Assembly (NCBI RefSeq): GCF_014698965.1
Contig: NZ_JACXAE010000048.1
Coordinates: 83,827 to 147,826, forward strand
DNA from: Iningainema tapete BLCC-T55
GTDB lineage: Bacteria; Cyanobacteriota; Cyanobacteriia; Cyanobacteriales; Nostocaceae
Reading direction: 5' to 3'
DNA length: 64,000 nucleotides
Numbering within the stretch: position 1 is the first letter of the stretch; every line of letters begins with the position of its first letter. The position numbers and the translations under genes were made by a program. Below the pieces are notes generated by a model, which worked only from the letters and a program-made list of their open reading frames with translations, did not search any database and had not been told where the DNA came from. Shown here piece by piece: positions 1 through 9,097 of the stretch.

Positions 1-699
1 TTTATCCCACGAGTTAAGTGTTTCTGTCACTTTGGTAGTTTCAATATGTTTTTTTTCTTGTTGCGCTTTCGGTTCTTCTTTTTTTTCTTTAATATCTTGA
101 ATGTAATGTACTAATTCCTGATATTTGGTTGTAGCCCAGAATTCATTCCCTACTCTCAATAGTTTCTTAGCTTCAGTTAATGCTACATAAGAGTTATCTC
201 GTTCATCTTCATCTGTCACGTGATTAGATGCTGTTTTGTAGATATTTTCGGCTTTTGACCAAATGGACTTCCATTGTTTAATTCGGTTATTAGCCAATTG
301 ATGAGCTGAAACATTATCCGGAATCATTTTGGCTATATTTACAGCCTTGTCTATGTTTCCTTGCTGAAAAGTATTTTCACCTAAATTTAAAAGTGCTTGG
401 GACCATTGTTCAATCATGCGATCGCTCATCTGACGCTGAGGATGATCTGCTGGTATTGCATTCACCAACTCTATTGCCTTGTACAACTTATCTGCATCTT
501 GCTCAAGAGCAAAGGTTGTCGCACAGTAAAAAACTGTAGCTGTAGAATCTTTTGACCAAAATTCAGAGAGACAGTCAGGAAGTTCGGGCAAATGCATTAA
601 TTGAGTTACTCCCCATATTCCTGCCCCACAAGGAAGGGACAGGATAACTGCAATCCAAAGCCACCATTTAATCGGCTGAAACCGTTGAATCTGTTGCAT
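1..699 (-). CDS. Hypothetical membrane-anchored protein, 3' end beyond window
   Basis: The reading frame is open from an ATG at 699 to the window edge (233 codons), so the C-terminus is missing. The N-terminus has a short basic/aromatic stretch, then one hydrophobic segment at about residues 13-33, which suggests a signal anchor. The rest is helical and hydrophilic, with TPR-like stretches rich in Ala, Asn and Lys, and it becomes very Lys/Glu-rich near the edge. I recall similar cyanobacterial proteins being loosely labelled 'chromosome segregation ATPase', but no ATPase motif is visible here. Function unknown. It is transcribed away from dnaK's 3' end on the same strand, across a repeat-containing gap of about 180 bp. 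Confidence 0.6.
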   Translation of the reverse strand, partial: MQQIQRFQPIKWWLWIAVILSLPCGAGIWGVTQLMHLPELPDCLSEFWSKDSTATVFYCATTFALEQDADKLYKAIELVNAIPADHPQRQMSDRMIEQWSQALLNLGENTFQQGNIDKAVNIAKMIPDNVSAHQLANNRIKQWKSIWSKAENIYKTASNHVTDEDERDNSYVALTEAKKLLRVGNEFWATTKYQELVHYIQDIKEKKEEPKAQQEKKHIETTKVTETLNSWDK

Positions 700-803
700 A
701 ATGATTAAACACTGGTGTTAGTGAACACTTAACTACTAAAGTTAGTGTTCCCAATGTTTAAGCAAAACAATCCCCATCCAGAATATTTCTGAACGGGGAT
801 TTA

Positions 804-868
804 TTGGGCATTGGGTATTGGGTATTGGGGATTGGGTACTGGGTACTACTCCTCCCAATTCCCAATCC
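804..868. repeat. Heptanucleotide short tandem repeats (STRR), TTGGGTA type
   Basis: Degenerate 7-bp units of the form TTGGG(T/C)A repeat about six times and are followed by an inverted complement (CCCAATTCCCAATCC). This is the classic short tandemly repeated sequence type of filamentous cyanobacteria. It lies just downstream of the dnaK stop codon, and the inverted end could fold as a transcript 3' hairpin. Confidence 0.8.
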
Positions 869-881
869 ATTTTACGTAATA

Positions 882-2789
882 TTACTTGGACTCAGTAAAA
901 TCAGCATCAATTACATCATCACCACTGGGGGAAGAAGTACCACTACCGCTACCATCAGTGGTATCACCAGGAGCAGCACCGCCACCAGCTTGTTGATAGA
1001 TGTTGCTGCCAATTGCGAAGAGTGCTTGTTGTAGTTCTGGCATTACCTTCTTGATTTGCTCATCATCTTCTTTAGAGATAGCATCGCGCAAATCTTTCAC
1101 CAAACCTTCAACTTTAGTCTTGTCAGCATCTTGGACTTTATCGCCCAATTCTTGGATTTGCTTTTCAGCTTGGTAAGCCAAGGAATCGGCTTGGTTCTTA
1201 CGATCAATCTTCTCGCGACGTTCTTTGTCAGTAGAAGCGTTTTGTTCTGCTTCTCTTACCATCCGCTCAACATCAGATTTATCCAAGGTAGAAGCACCAG
1301 TGATGCTGATGGACTGTTCCTTACCAGTACCTTTGTCCTTAGCAGTAACGTTGAGGATACCGTTAGCGTCAATATCAAAGGTTACTTCAATTTGAGGCAC
1401 ACCGCGTGGTGCAGGAGGAATACCATCAAGGCGGAAAGTTCCCAAGCTCTTATTATCGCCAGACATTTCGCGCTCACCTTGGAGGACGTGAATTTCCACG
1501 TTGGTTTGACCATCCACAGCGGTAGAGAATACTTCTGACTTCTTGGTAGGAATAGTGGTGTTACGAGGAATAATCTTGGTCATGACACCACCCAAGGTTT
1601 CTACACCTAAAGATAGTGGTGTTACATCTAACAACAAGATACCAGTAACATCACCAGCAAGTACACCAGCTTGAATTGCTGCACCAACTGCCACAACTTC
1701 ATCAGGGTTAACGCTTTGGTTAGGATCTTTACCTAACACCTGCTTTACTACCTGTTGCACTGCGGGAATACGGGTAGAACCACCAACGAGTACGACTTCA
1801 TCAATATCGCTCTTACTCAACTTGGCATCTCGGAGTGCGTTTTCCACAGGTACGCGACAGCGATCAATTAAGTCGGAGCAGAGTTTTTCAAAATCGGTAC
1901 GTGTTAGTGTCGTATCTAGGTGCTTAGGACCATCCTGGGTAGCGGTAATAAATGGCAGGTTGATTTCTGCTTGAGTAACGCTAGAAAGTTCAATTTTGGC
2001 TTTTTCTGCGGCTTCTGTTAAACGTTGTAAAGCTTGCTTGTCTTTGCGCAGATCAATACCATTTTCTTTTCTGAATTGTTCTGCTAAGTAATCAACGATT
2101 TTCTTATCGAAGTCGTCACCACCAAGGTGAGTATCACCTGATGTAGCTAACACTTCAAATACACCGTCGCCTACTTCGAGAATTGAAACGTCAAAAGTAC
2201 CACCACCAAGGTCAAAAACCAATATGGTTTCGTTGTTTTTCTTGTCAAAGCCGTATGCTAGAGAAGCGGCAGTTGGTTCGTTGATGATCCGCAGTACTTC
2301 AATCCCAGCAATTTTACCAGCGTCTTTGGTCGCTTGGCGTTGGGAGTCGTTAAAGTAAGCAGGAACGGTAATTACAGCTTGGGTAACAGGTTCACCGATA
2401 TATTTGCTGGCGTCTTCAACTAGCTTGCGCAGAACTTGTGCAGAAATTTCTTCTGGGGCAAACTGTTTTTTCAAAGTAGGACAATCTACTTTGACGTTGC
2501 CATTGCCGTCACGCAGAACTTTGTAAGAAACTTCTGTAGCTTCGTGGGTAACTTCGTCAAAGCGACGTCCAATGAAGCGTTTTACAGAGTAAAAGGTATT
2601 TTCGGGGTTCATTACCGCTTGGCGTTTAGCAATTTGTCCTACCAAGCGATCGCCATTTTTCGCAAAGGCAACTACTGAAGGTGTTGTCCGAAATCCTTCT
2701 GCGTTCGCAATAACTGTAGGTTTTCCACCTTCCATTACTGCCACGCAGGAGTTCGTCGTACCTAAGTCAATTCCTACTACTTTTGCCAT
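882..2789 (-). CDS. dnaK: Molecular chaperone DnaK (Hsp70)
   Basis: A 635-residue Hsp70 that uses ATP to bind and release unfolded polypeptides, working with DnaJ and GrpE in the cytoplasm. The N-terminal phosphate-binding motif [10 protein letters not shown] is at residues 6-15. The second nucleotide signature [12 protein letters not shown] is near 190, and the third ([11 protein letters not shown]) is near 335. A substrate-binding beta domain and helical lid follow. The Gly/Ser-rich C-terminal tail ends in [11 protein letters not shown], close to the EEVD-like ending usual in bacterial DnaK. Length is normal for the DnaK2-type housekeeping paralogue of cyanobacteria. No dnaJ or grpE lies beside it in the window. 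The start ATG at 2789 directly precedes the conserved [11 protein letters not shown] sequence. Confidence 0.97.
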   Translation of the reverse strand: MAKVVGIDLGTTNSCVAVMEGGKPTVIANAEGFRTTPSVVAFAKNGDRLVGQIAKRQAVMNPENTFYSVKRFIGRRFDEVTHEATEVSYKVLRDGNGNVKVDCPTLKKQFAPEEISAQVLRKLVEDASKYIGEPVTQAVITVPAYFNDSQRQATKDAGKIAGIEVLRIINEPTAASLAYGFDKKNNETILVFDLGGGTFDVSILEVGDGVFEVLATSGDTHLGGDDFDKKIVDYLAEQFRKENGIDLRKDKQALQRLTEAAEKAKIELSSVTQAEINLPFITATQDGPKHLDTTLTRTDFEKLCSDLIDRCRVPVENALRDAKLSKSDIDEVVLVGGSTRIPAVQQVVKQVLGKDPNQSVNPDEVVAVGAAIQAGVLAGDVTGILLLDVTPLSLGVETLGGVMTKIIPRNTTIPTKKSEVFSTAVDGQTNVEIHVLQGEREMSGDNKSLGTFRLDGIPPAPRGVPQIEVTFDIDANGILNVTAKDKGTGKEQSISITGASTLDKSDVERMVREAEQNASTDKERREKIDRKNQADSLAYQAEKQIQELGDKVQDADKTKVEGLVKDLRDAISKEDDEQIKKVMPELQQALFAIGSNIYQQAGGGAAPGDTTDGSGSGTSSPSGDDVIDADFTESK

Positions 2790-3140
2790 TGTTAATCCTG
2801 GGTCCGTATAACTACAAATGAGTGAGACAATAAGGGCTAATGAATGTACTTACTGGTTTATAAAGCAGCCAGTTCTGCACAAATTCCTTTGGTCTGGCTT
2901 TCTGTTATATATACTGAGACTGTATAGCCAGTCCTTGTAGGGTGGTTTTCCGAACCTAGTCGGGACGGTTAGACATTAAAATTTGTTTAGACGATTCATT
3001 GATTGATTTGTTTTCTCTGTGTCTAATGTATGAGAATTAATACTCGCGCCTATTGGGGTGAACCGTAACGCTTTTGTGGTGTTTGCCGTCAAGAATTAGG
3101 AATAAAATAGAGAAGTTTGTATGCCGCCTACCCGTGATTT
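2790..3140. other. Divergent intergenic region between dnaK and dus
   Basis: About 350 bp between two divergently transcribed genes, so it must hold both promoters. No CIRCE-type inverted repeat is evident. A TAAAAT-like -10 hexamer lies at about 3105, some 30 bp upstream of the dus start. Nothing else stands out. Confidence 0.4.
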
Positions 3141-4196
3141 ATGCTTTCGCTGTCTCCTAATTTCTTTGCTCGACTCTCGACTCCATTAAAAATTGGCAAC
3201 TTTGAGGTGAAAAGTCGGGTTCTCCAGTCGCCTTTGTCTGGAGTGACTGATATGGTATTTCGTCGTTTGGTGCGTCGCTATGCGCCAGAGTCGATGATGT
3301 ATACGGAGATGGTGAATGCGACTGGGTTGCACTATGTTAAAAAGTTGCCCAAAATTATGGAGGTAGATCCCAATGAAAGACCAATTAGTATCCAGTTGTT
3401 TGACTGTCGTCCAGATTTTCTTGCCGAAGCAGCGGTGAAAGCGGTTGCAGAAGGGGCAGATACTGTTGATATTAATATGGGTTGCCCTGTAAATAAAATT
3501 ACCAAAAATGGTGGTGGCTCTTCATTGTTGCGTCAGCCGGAAGTGGCAGAGGCAATTGTTAGGGAAGTTGTAAAGGCTGTAAGTGTACCAGTAACAGTGA
3601 AAACCCGTATTGGTTGGAACGACAAGGAAATTACTATTCTTGATTTTGCCAAGCGGATGCAGGATGCTGGAGCGCAAATGATTACGGTACACGGACGTAC
3701 CCGCGCTCAAGGTTACAATGGTAATGCTCGCTGGGAATGGATTGCGCGTGTGAAGGAAATTCTTTCGATCCCGGTGATTGGCAATGGGGATATTTTCTCG
3801 GTTGAAGCGGCGGTGAAGTGTTTGGAACAAACTGGTGCTGATGGAGTAATGTGTTCCCGTGGAACTTTGGGTTATCCGTTTTTGGTGGGAGAAGTTGATT
3901 ATTTCCTCAAAACTGGGAAAGTTTTACCGCCTCCTACTCCTATTCAGCGTTTGGAATGTGCTAGAGAACATTTACAAGCTTTGTATGAATATAAAGGCGA
4001 TCGCGGTGTGCGTCAAGCACGTAAGCATATGACATGGTATGCTAAAGGCTTCGTTGGTGCTGCTGATTTACGCGGGCAGTTAAGCGTGATTGAAACGGTG
4101 CAGCAAGGAGTTGACTTGATCGATCGTGCGATCGAGCAGTTGGCTAATGGTTATGAGTTAGAAGAAGAACCGGAAGCTAACTTGGCTATGGTTTAA
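3141..4196 (+). CDS. tRNA-dihydrouridine synthase (DusB-type)
   Basis: This 351-residue FMN-dependent enzyme would reduce specific uridines in the tRNA D-loop to dihydrouridine. The TIM-barrel start is seen as VLQSPLSGVTDMVFRRL (residues 28-44). The catalytic cysteine is Cys115 in VDINMGCPVNKI, and TVHGRTRAQGY and VIGNGDIFS are typical flavin- and tRNA-binding segments. Length and motifs fit the NifR3/DusB subgroup. The gene stands alone, divergent from dnaK, with its stop about 75 bp from the convergent decarboxylase gene. Confidence 0.93.
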   Translation: MLSLSPNFFARLSTPLKIGNFEVKSRVLQSPLSGVTDMVFRRLVRRYAPESMMYTEMVNATGLHYVKKLPKIMEVDPNERPISIQLFDCRPDFLAEAAVKAVAEGADTVDINMGCPVNKITKNGGGSSLLRQPEVAEAIVREVVKAVSVPVTVKTRIGWNDKEITILDFAKRMQDAGAQMITVHGRTRAQGYNGNARWEWIARVKEILSIPVIGNGDIFSVEAAVKCLEQTGADGVMCSRGTLGYPFLVGEVDYFLKTGKVLPPPTPIQRLECAREHLQALYEYKGDRGVRQARKHMTWYAKGFVGAADLRGQLSVIETVQQGVDLIDRAIEQLANGYELEEEPEANLAMV

Positions 4197-4270
4197 TAGG
4201 GCGCTCCGGATGCCCACCCCACAACAGACAGCACAAGAAGTATTTTGCTGCCAAGAGCAAGCAATACAAT

Positions 4271-5767
4271 TTACACAACTTTTAAAGTTTTAAGGCTAGC
4301 ATCCGTACACCCACTGATAAATCCACCCATGACTTGGATTTGTCTGAGGTAGTCTAAAGCGGATTTGGTGATGATTTCTCCTGGCATTAAAACGGGAATT
4401 CCCGGCGGATAGGGACAGACTATTTCAGCGCAGATGCGATTGCACGTCTTTTCTAAAGGCAATGTTTCTGTTGTGGCAAAAAAAGCTTCACGAGGCGAAA
4501 TACCCATAGAATGAACCATCATAAACAAATCATCCCACAAAGGCTTCAGTATTTTCAAGTCTTTCCCCTCCCCGTTTACGGGGAGGGGGTTAGGGGGTGG
4601 GGTAGCAAGAGTAATAAAAGCTTGCACTAATTGCTCAATATCCTCTTGGGTATTGCCCAAACTAATGATAAAGGTGAGATGTCGAAGCGATGGAAATTCC
4701 GCAGTAACACCTAGCTTGTCGTTAAGAATTTCATCGGCGGCAAAGCCAGTTAATCCTAAGCCAGATACTGTGACGGTTAAGCGTGTTTTGTCTAAAGTCA
4801 TAAAGCTTGAACCCCCCAACCCCCCGATGTTCGGGGGGCTATCTACAACTGATAATCCGGGAATTTGGCTGATACGGGTTCTGGCTTCGTCGGCAAGTTG
4901 CAATGTGCGAGACATCAACTCTTTACCGTGTAGTGCCATTTGTTGACGTGCGGCATCTAAGGTAGCTAAAAGTACATAACTGGGGCTGGTAGACTGGACA
5001 AGTTGTAAGGCTTTACTGATGCGATCGCGATCTATTCTGTCACCTTGAACGTGCAACATGGATGCCTGTGTCATGGCACTAAGTGTTTTATGGATGGATT
5101 GTACGCTTAAATCAGCACCTGCGGCGAGGGCTGAGGTTGGTAGTTCAGGATGAAAGGCGAAGTGTGCGCCGTGTGCTTCATCTACAAGTAAGGGGATGTT
5201 GTATTGGTGGGCAAGGGATGCGATCGCACTGACATCTCCACAAATACCGTAGTATGTAGGATAAACCATCATTACTGCTTTGGCGTCTGGATGTTGTTCT
5301 AATGCTGCTTTTACGGCGTTGGGTGTGATACTGTGGGCGATGTCTAAAATTGGATCGTATTCTGGATTCACGAAAATTGGGATGGCTCCTGAGAGAATTA
5401 AACCTGCTATTGCACTGGAGTGGACGTTGCGCGGCAGAATGATTTTATCTCCTGTGCGACATGTAGCGAGGATTGCTGCTTCTATTCCACAGGTGGAACC
5501 GTTGACAAGAAACCAAGTTTGTGCTGCACCGAAGGCTTCGGCTGCTAGTTGTTGGGCTTGGTGAATGACGCCGTTTGGTGCGAAGAGGTTATCTAGTTCT
5601 GCTAGTTCTGTTAAGTCGGCGCGAAATACTGCTGAGCCGAAAGTGTCTGCTAGGGGTTGGGAGATTCCTTGTCCCCGTTTATGTCCTGGGGTGTAGAAGG
5701 GGGCGTGGGGATGTTGGGTGCAGGTTTTGATGGTGTTGAGTAGGGGTGTTTGGTTTTGGTTGAGCAT
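4271..5767 (-). CDS. Orn/Lys/Arg decarboxylase family PLP enzyme
   Basis: A fold-type I PLP enzyme of about 498 residues. The family decarboxylates ornithine, lysine or arginine for polyamine synthesis; the substrate cannot be told here. The PLP-binding lysine lies in SVQSIHKTLSAMTQ, preceded by LLVDEAHGAHFAFHP, the usual Asp/His cofactor pocket. The C-terminal domain has CPYPPGIPVLMPGE. I place the start at the ATG at 5767 (MLNQNQTPLL). The longer frame upstream only translates a non-coding repeat (AACGCCAAG units at 5785-5815). Two family repeats sit in frame inside the gene at 4561-4605 and 4809-4842, adding Pro- and Gly-rich loops. Both fall in segments I expect to be variable, so the enzyme may still work. 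Confidence 0.88.
   Translation of the reverse strand: MLNQNQTPLLNTIKTCTQHPHAPFYTPGHKRGQGISQPLADTFGSAVFRADLTELAELDNLFAPNGVIHQAQQLAAEAFGAAQTWFLVNGSTCGIEAAILATCRTGDKIILPRNVHSSAIAGLILSGAIPIFVNPEYDPILDIAHSITPNAVKAALEQHPDAKAVMMVYPTYYGICGDVSAIASLAHQYNIPLLVDEAHGAHFAFHPELPTSALAAGADLSVQSIHKTLSAMTQASMLHVQGDRIDRDRISKALQLVQSTSPSYVLLATLDAARQQMALHGKELMSRTLQLADEARTRISQIPGLSVVDSPPNIGGLGGSSFMTLDKTRLTVTVSGLGLTGFAADEILNDKLGVTAEFPSLRHLTFIISLGNTQEDIEQLVQAFITLATPPPNPLPVNGEGKDLKILKPLWDDLFMMVHSMGISPREAFFATTETLPLEKTCNRICAEIVCPYPPGIPVLMPGEIITKSALDYLRQIQVMGGFISGCTDASLKTLKVV
4561..4605. repeat. In-frame intragenic palindromic repeat (CCCTCCCC type)
   Basis: CCCTCCCCGTTTACGGGGAGGG is a near-perfect palindrome, followed by a GTTAGGGGGTGGGG tail. 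Its relative at 60382-60408 is intergenic. Inside the decarboxylase it is read as a Pro-rich loop (TPPPNPLPVNGEG) without breaking the frame. Confidence 0.8.
4809..4842. repeat. In-frame intragenic repeat (CCCCCC-GATGTTC-GGGGGG)
   Basis: A second repeat in the decarboxylase gene: two C-runs, then CCCCCGATGTTCGGGGG as a hairpin. It is translated as SPPNIGGLGGSS in the loop before the SFMTLDKTRL segment, and the frame is kept. Confidence 0.7.
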
Positions 5768-5914
5768 TTTGAAGAATGTGAACCGCCAAGAACGCCAAGA
5801 ACGCCAAGGAGGAAGAGGGGATGAGGAGGATGATAGTATAGTCTTTTGGAGGGATGTTCGCAACTGCGGTTGTCTTTTAGGTTAGTAGGGTTGAATGATA
5901 AAGTTAGATTGATT

Positions 5915-6085
5915 ATGATTTATCCTACTCCTGGTCCTATTCCTGAGCCTTCGATTCCTAATCCGGAACCGAGTCCATTACCAAGTCCTGAGCCTGTACC
6001 GAGTCCGGTTCCTGAACCTGTACCTGCTCCGATTCCTCAGCCTGTACCTGCTCCGATTCCTCAACCGATTCCTCAACCTGTTTGA
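5915..6085 (+). CDS. Small proline-rich repeat protein
   Basis: From the ATG at 5915 this 56-residue ORF is made almost entirely of Pro-Glu/Gln/Ser/Ala repeats of the type P-x-P-V/I, such as PEPVPSPVPEPVPAPIPQP. There is no signal peptide, so it may be a cytoplasmic extended peptide, or the ORF may be a coding-like repeat with no product. It lies divergent from the decarboxylase and 53 bp upstream of ychF on the same strand. The longer start at 5846 adds residues that look non-coding. Function unknown. Confidence 0.4.
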   Translation: MIYPTPGPIPEPSIPNPEPSPLPSPEPVPSPVPEPVPAPIPQPVPAPIPQPIPQPV

Positions 6086-6103
6086 CCTAGCTGAGCTACC
6101 ATA

Positions 6104-6138
6104 ATTTAGAATCCAAAATCTAAAATCTAAAATCTAAA
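6104..6138. repeat. Heptanucleotide STRR abutting the ychF start
   Basis: Units of AAAATCT/ATCTAAA repeat four times and run straight into the ychF ATG at 6139. No Shine-Dalgarno sequence is present because the repeat occupies its place. A related repeat precedes the GTPase at 41018. Confidence 0.75.
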
Positions 6139-7230
6139 ATGCTACGAGCCGGAATTGTCGGACTCCCCAACGTCGGAAAATCTACCTTATTCAACGCCTT
6201 GGTTGCTAACGCCAAAGCTGAAGCTGCTAACTTTCCTTTTTGTACGATTGAACCGAATGTCGGCGTTGTCTCTGTGCCGGATGAACGATTGAATGTTCTA
6301 TCGAAGATTTCCGGCTCGGCACAAATTATCCCAGCGCGTGTTGAGTTTGTGGATATTGCCGGGTTGGTGAAAGGTGCTAGTCAGGGTGAGGGATTGGGTA
6401 ATCAATTTTTGTCCCACATCCGCGAAGTTGATGCGATCGTTCATGTGGTGCGTTGTTTTGAAAATGATGATATTATCCACGTTGCTGGTGCGGTTGATCC
6501 TGTACAGGATATTGAAACTATCAATTTAGAGCTTGCTTTGGCTGATTTGTCACAAATTGAGCGACGAGTGGAGCGCACTCGCAAACAAGCTCGTACTAGT
6601 AAAGATGCACAGTTTGAAGTAGCAGTGTTGGAAAAATTAACGGCTGCGTTGAATGAGGGTAAATCGGTTAGGCAGGTTAGTTTAACAGAAGAAGAAGCCG
6701 CAGTGATTAAAGGATTGGGATTGCTCACGGCTAAACCAATTATTTACGCTGCCAATGTATCTGAAGATGATTTGGCGACGGGTAATGCATTTGTGGAAAA
6801 AGTTCGGCAAGTTGCTGCCCAAGAAAATGCACAAGTGGTGATAGTTTCTGCTCAAGTGGAATCAGAATTAGTTGAATTACCAGAGGAAGATCGAGCTGAT
6901 TTCTTGGCATCTTTAGGAGTGGAAGAAGGTGGTTTGAAATCTTTGATTCGCGCTACTTACGAACTATTAGGTTTACGGACTTATTTCACTTCTGGGGAAA
7001 AAGAAACCCGTGCTTGGACGATTCACGCAGGTATGTCAGCCCCACAAGCAGCAGGTGTAATTCACAGTGATTTTGAACGCGGATTTATTCGTGCCGAAAC
7101 TGTTGCTTACAATGATTTAGTCACGGCAGGCTCAATGAATGGTGCGAAAGAAAAAGGATTAGTTCGCTCTGAAGGCAAAGAATATATCGTCAAGGAAGGC
7201 GATGTAATGTTATTCCGCTTCAACGTGTAG
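6139..7230 (+). CDS. ychF: Redox-regulated ATPase YchF (Obg-related, TGS domain)
   Basis: A 363-residue P-loop protein of the Obg/YchF family, which binds ribosomes and prefers ATP over GTP. The G1 loop GLPNVGKSTLFNAL is at residues 8-21 and the G3 motif DIAGLVKGAS is near 72. A coiled-coil insertion follows (IERRVERTRKQARTS). The C-terminal TGS domain starts near TYFTSGEKETRAWTIH and ends with the canonical DVMLFRFNV. Full length. Its leader is a heptanucleotide repeat instead of a recognisable ribosome binding site. Confidence 0.96.
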   Translation: MLRAGIVGLPNVGKSTLFNALVANAKAEAANFPFCTIEPNVGVVSVPDERLNVLSKISGSAQIIPARVEFVDIAGLVKGASQGEGLGNQFLSHIREVDAIVHVVRCFENDDIIHVAGAVDPVQDIETINLELALADLSQIERRVERTRKQARTSKDAQFEVAVLEKLTAALNEGKSVRQVSLTEEEAAVIKGLGLLTAKPIIYAANVSEDDLATGNAFVEKVRQVAAQENAQVVIVSAQVESELVELPEEDRADFLASLGVEEGGLKSLIRATYELLGLRTYFTSGEKETRAWTIHAGMSAPQAAGVIHSDFERGFIRAETVAYNDLVTAGSMNGAKEKGLVRSEGKEYIVKEGDVMLFRFNV

Positions 7231-7250
7231 AGTGCCACCTCTGTCTCCCC

Positions 7251-7360
7251 CTCGTTCCCAGCCTCCGGCTGGGAATGCCATCTTGGCGGCTCCGCCTCCA
7301 CAGTTATTAGTCGAGGCAGAGCCTCTGACACGACGTTCCCACGCCGAGTGTGGGAACGAG
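7251..7360. repeat. MITE-like element with terminal inverted repeats
   Basis: A 110-bp non-coding element begins CTCGTTCCCA and ends TGGGAACGAG, giving perfect 10-bp terminal inverted repeats. Internal sub-palindromes (CAGCCTCCGGCTGGGA, GGCGGCTCCGCC, GAGGCAGAGCCTC) make it very structured. It sits between ychF and the toxin-antitoxin remnant. No transposase is nearby. Confidence 0.75.
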
Positions 7361-7484
7361 AGCAAAACCTGAATTTCAGGATCAAATCCTTCAAACTCGA
7401 TTACGATGGAACTACGGTTAAAATCGACTTAAGCGCCGATAAACTCCCTGCGCTTTGTAAAATTTAACCAAGCAAGGCTCAATT

Positions 7485-7673
7485 ATGGCAGATACTACTG
7501 TAAAATCTAAAGTGATTAAGGCAATGGAAGAAATGCCGCAAGACTTTACTTTTGAGGAAGTGATGGAGCGTCTTTATTTCCTATACAAAATCGATCAAGG
7601 CTTAAAGCAAGTCGAGGTTGGTAATACCATGTCACACGAAGAAGCCAAAAAACGGATGAAGACATGGCGTTAG
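7485..7673 (+). CDS. Type II antitoxin partner of RelE/ParE-type toxin
   Basis: This 62-residue protein has the pattern of small cyanobacterial antitoxins that precede RelE/ParE toxins: an N-terminal helix, MPQDFTFEEVMERLYFLYKIDQGL in the middle and a C-terminal toxin-binding tail ending in HEEAKKRMKTWR. The downstream toxin frame overlaps it by 10 bp (ATG at 7664), the usual translational coupling. The toxin is interrupted by a stop, so this antitoxin has no evident intact partner beside it. A 13-codon remnant of a related gene lies at 29542-29580. Confidence 0.75.
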   Translation: MADTTVKSKVIKAMEEMPQDFTFEEVMERLYFLYKIDQGLKQVEVGNTMSHEEAKKRMKTWR

Positions 7674-7978
7674 TAAATTGGACTTCTCAGGTTTTAGATG
7701 ATTTAGAAGCAATTGGTGATTTTATAGCAAGAGACTCACCCTCGTTTGCTCAGTTATTTGTATAACGAGCATTTCAAGCAATAGAACGTCTAGAAAAGTT
7801 TCCTCACTCAGGGCGTGTAGTACCAGAAATCAGTCAAGAAGATATTCGAGAGATTATCTTTGGCAGCTATCGTATTGTGTATCTGGTGGTAAGCAATGAT
7901 GAGGTAAATATTCTCACTGTGTTTCATTCATCAAGGCAGCTCAAGTTTTCTGATGTACAAAGTCAACTTGATGACTAA
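7664..7978 (+). pseudogene. RelE/ParE-family toxin with nonsense codon
   Basis: The frame starting at ATG 7664 reads MALVNWTSQVLDDLEAIGDF..., stops at TAA 7763-7765 (codon 34), and continues open for 70 more codons to 7976-7978. Past the stop it has the typical toxin core FPHSGRVVPE, REIIFGSYRIVYLV and LTVFHSSRQL. The stop sits where the family usually reads Q in VQRAF, so a single CAA to TAA change explains it. mRNA-cleaving or gyrase-targeting activity is known in this superfamily, but here the product would be a 33-residue stub. No good restart codon follows the stop. Confidence 0.85.
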
Positions 7979-8182
7979 AAATTACACAACAGGCTTAGTT
8001 TACGGCGAAAGAAAAGATTATCTTGTGAAGAAACGCAACATAAAGATATTGCGGTTTAACAAGTAATACAACCGTAATTATACTGCTTTTTTAAGTAATA
8101 TAGTTTTCCTCGACACTCCTGAACAGGGGTGTTATTTTTGTGAGTATGTGCCGTCAGTTTAGCGGTAAAGGGATGCTCAGAA

Positions 8183-9079
8183 ATGTTGGGATGGATATTT
8201 GGTGGTTTTGTGAAAAAATTGGAGCGTGCAGCGAAGGAGGTTTCGCAGGATTTTTTGAAATCTAGTAGCAAAGAGATAGGTTACTTGTTTGATACAAAAC
8301 TCTACCCTTTAGCTGACAAGCTAGATTATATAACTGAAGAACGCATTAAACAAGCCATAGAAGGAACTGAGAAATTAGAAAGTAAGGTGAAAGCCGATCT
8401 TGAGTTTCTACTGGATAAAGCTGATGATAAAGTGAAGCATAACCTGGAAAAAATAGATGAAGTACGTGAAGAAGCACTAAGAGATTTAAGAGAAACCATA
8501 GGTCAAACTGATGCTTATTTGGAAAACAGAATTAATCAAATTTCACTTGTAGTAATGGCTGCTTTACACTCTACTCAAGAAATAACTAAAAATAGTTTGG
8601 TAGAAATCCATGTTTTAGAGGATAAGTTATTTCAAGATGCCAATCTGATAGTTGATAAGATAGACGTAATTATAGATGGAAAGCTAGAACTGATTCGGAA
8701 TGAATTTAAAAAGCATTTATCTCATGCATTGCCAAATCCCTTTGATGATTGTAGACGGAAGCTGAAAATAGGATTTAAGCCTGGTGGTATGCTTTCTGAC
8801 ATTGAACTTTATGAATTAAGCGAGTGCTATGAACTGAGTAAGTTAAACGAAAATACTCCAATTGATGAGGTACTAAAGATTTATGGACAACTTCAACAAA
8901 ATGCAGCAATGATGGCTGCTTTAGTAAAAAAGGCTCCTGAATTGAAAAGAAGGGCTATTGAAGACTGGCTCAAGTATGGTTTACTTTGTGAGTTCTGGCG
9001 CGACACAATGAAAAATTATGATGTTAAAGATACTCTGGTGCTAGATAAGCCTGTACAGAAATTATTGAAAGGTAAATAA
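8183..9079 (+). CDS. Hypothetical coiled-coil protein paired with a GUN4 gene
   Basis: A 298-residue protein I do not recognise. It begins with a short amphipathic or hydrophobic stretch (MLGWIFGGFVKKL). Residues about 40-190 are long charged helices with heptad character (for example ERIKQAIEGTEKLESKVKADL). A more globular C-terminus with ELYELSECYELSKL follows. There is no signal peptide or clear transmembrane helix. It ends 18 bp before the GUN4-domain gene on the same strand, so the two are probably co-transcribed. The coiled coils could let the two products interact, but that is inference. Confidence 0.7.
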   Translation: MLGWIFGGFVKKLERAAKEVSQDFLKSSSKEIGYLFDTKLYPLADKLDYITEERIKQAIEGTEKLESKVKADLEFLLDKADDKVKHNLEKIDEVREEALRDLRETIGQTDAYLENRINQISLVVMAALHSTQEITKNSLVEIHVLEDKLFQDANLIVDKIDVIIDGKLELIRNEFKKHLSHALPNPFDDCRRKLKIGFKPGGMLSDIELYELSECYELSKLNENTPIDEVLKIYGQLQQNAAMMAALVKKAPELKRRAIEDWLKYGLLCEFWRDTMKNYDVKDTLVLDKPVQKLLKGK

Positions 9080-9097
9080 AATTTATAGAGGTTGATT

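Noticed and set aside
4271..5863. Longer start of the decarboxylase at 5863
   Set aside because: The extra 32 residues translate AACGCCAAG-type non-coding repeat sequence; ATG 5767 matches the family start better.
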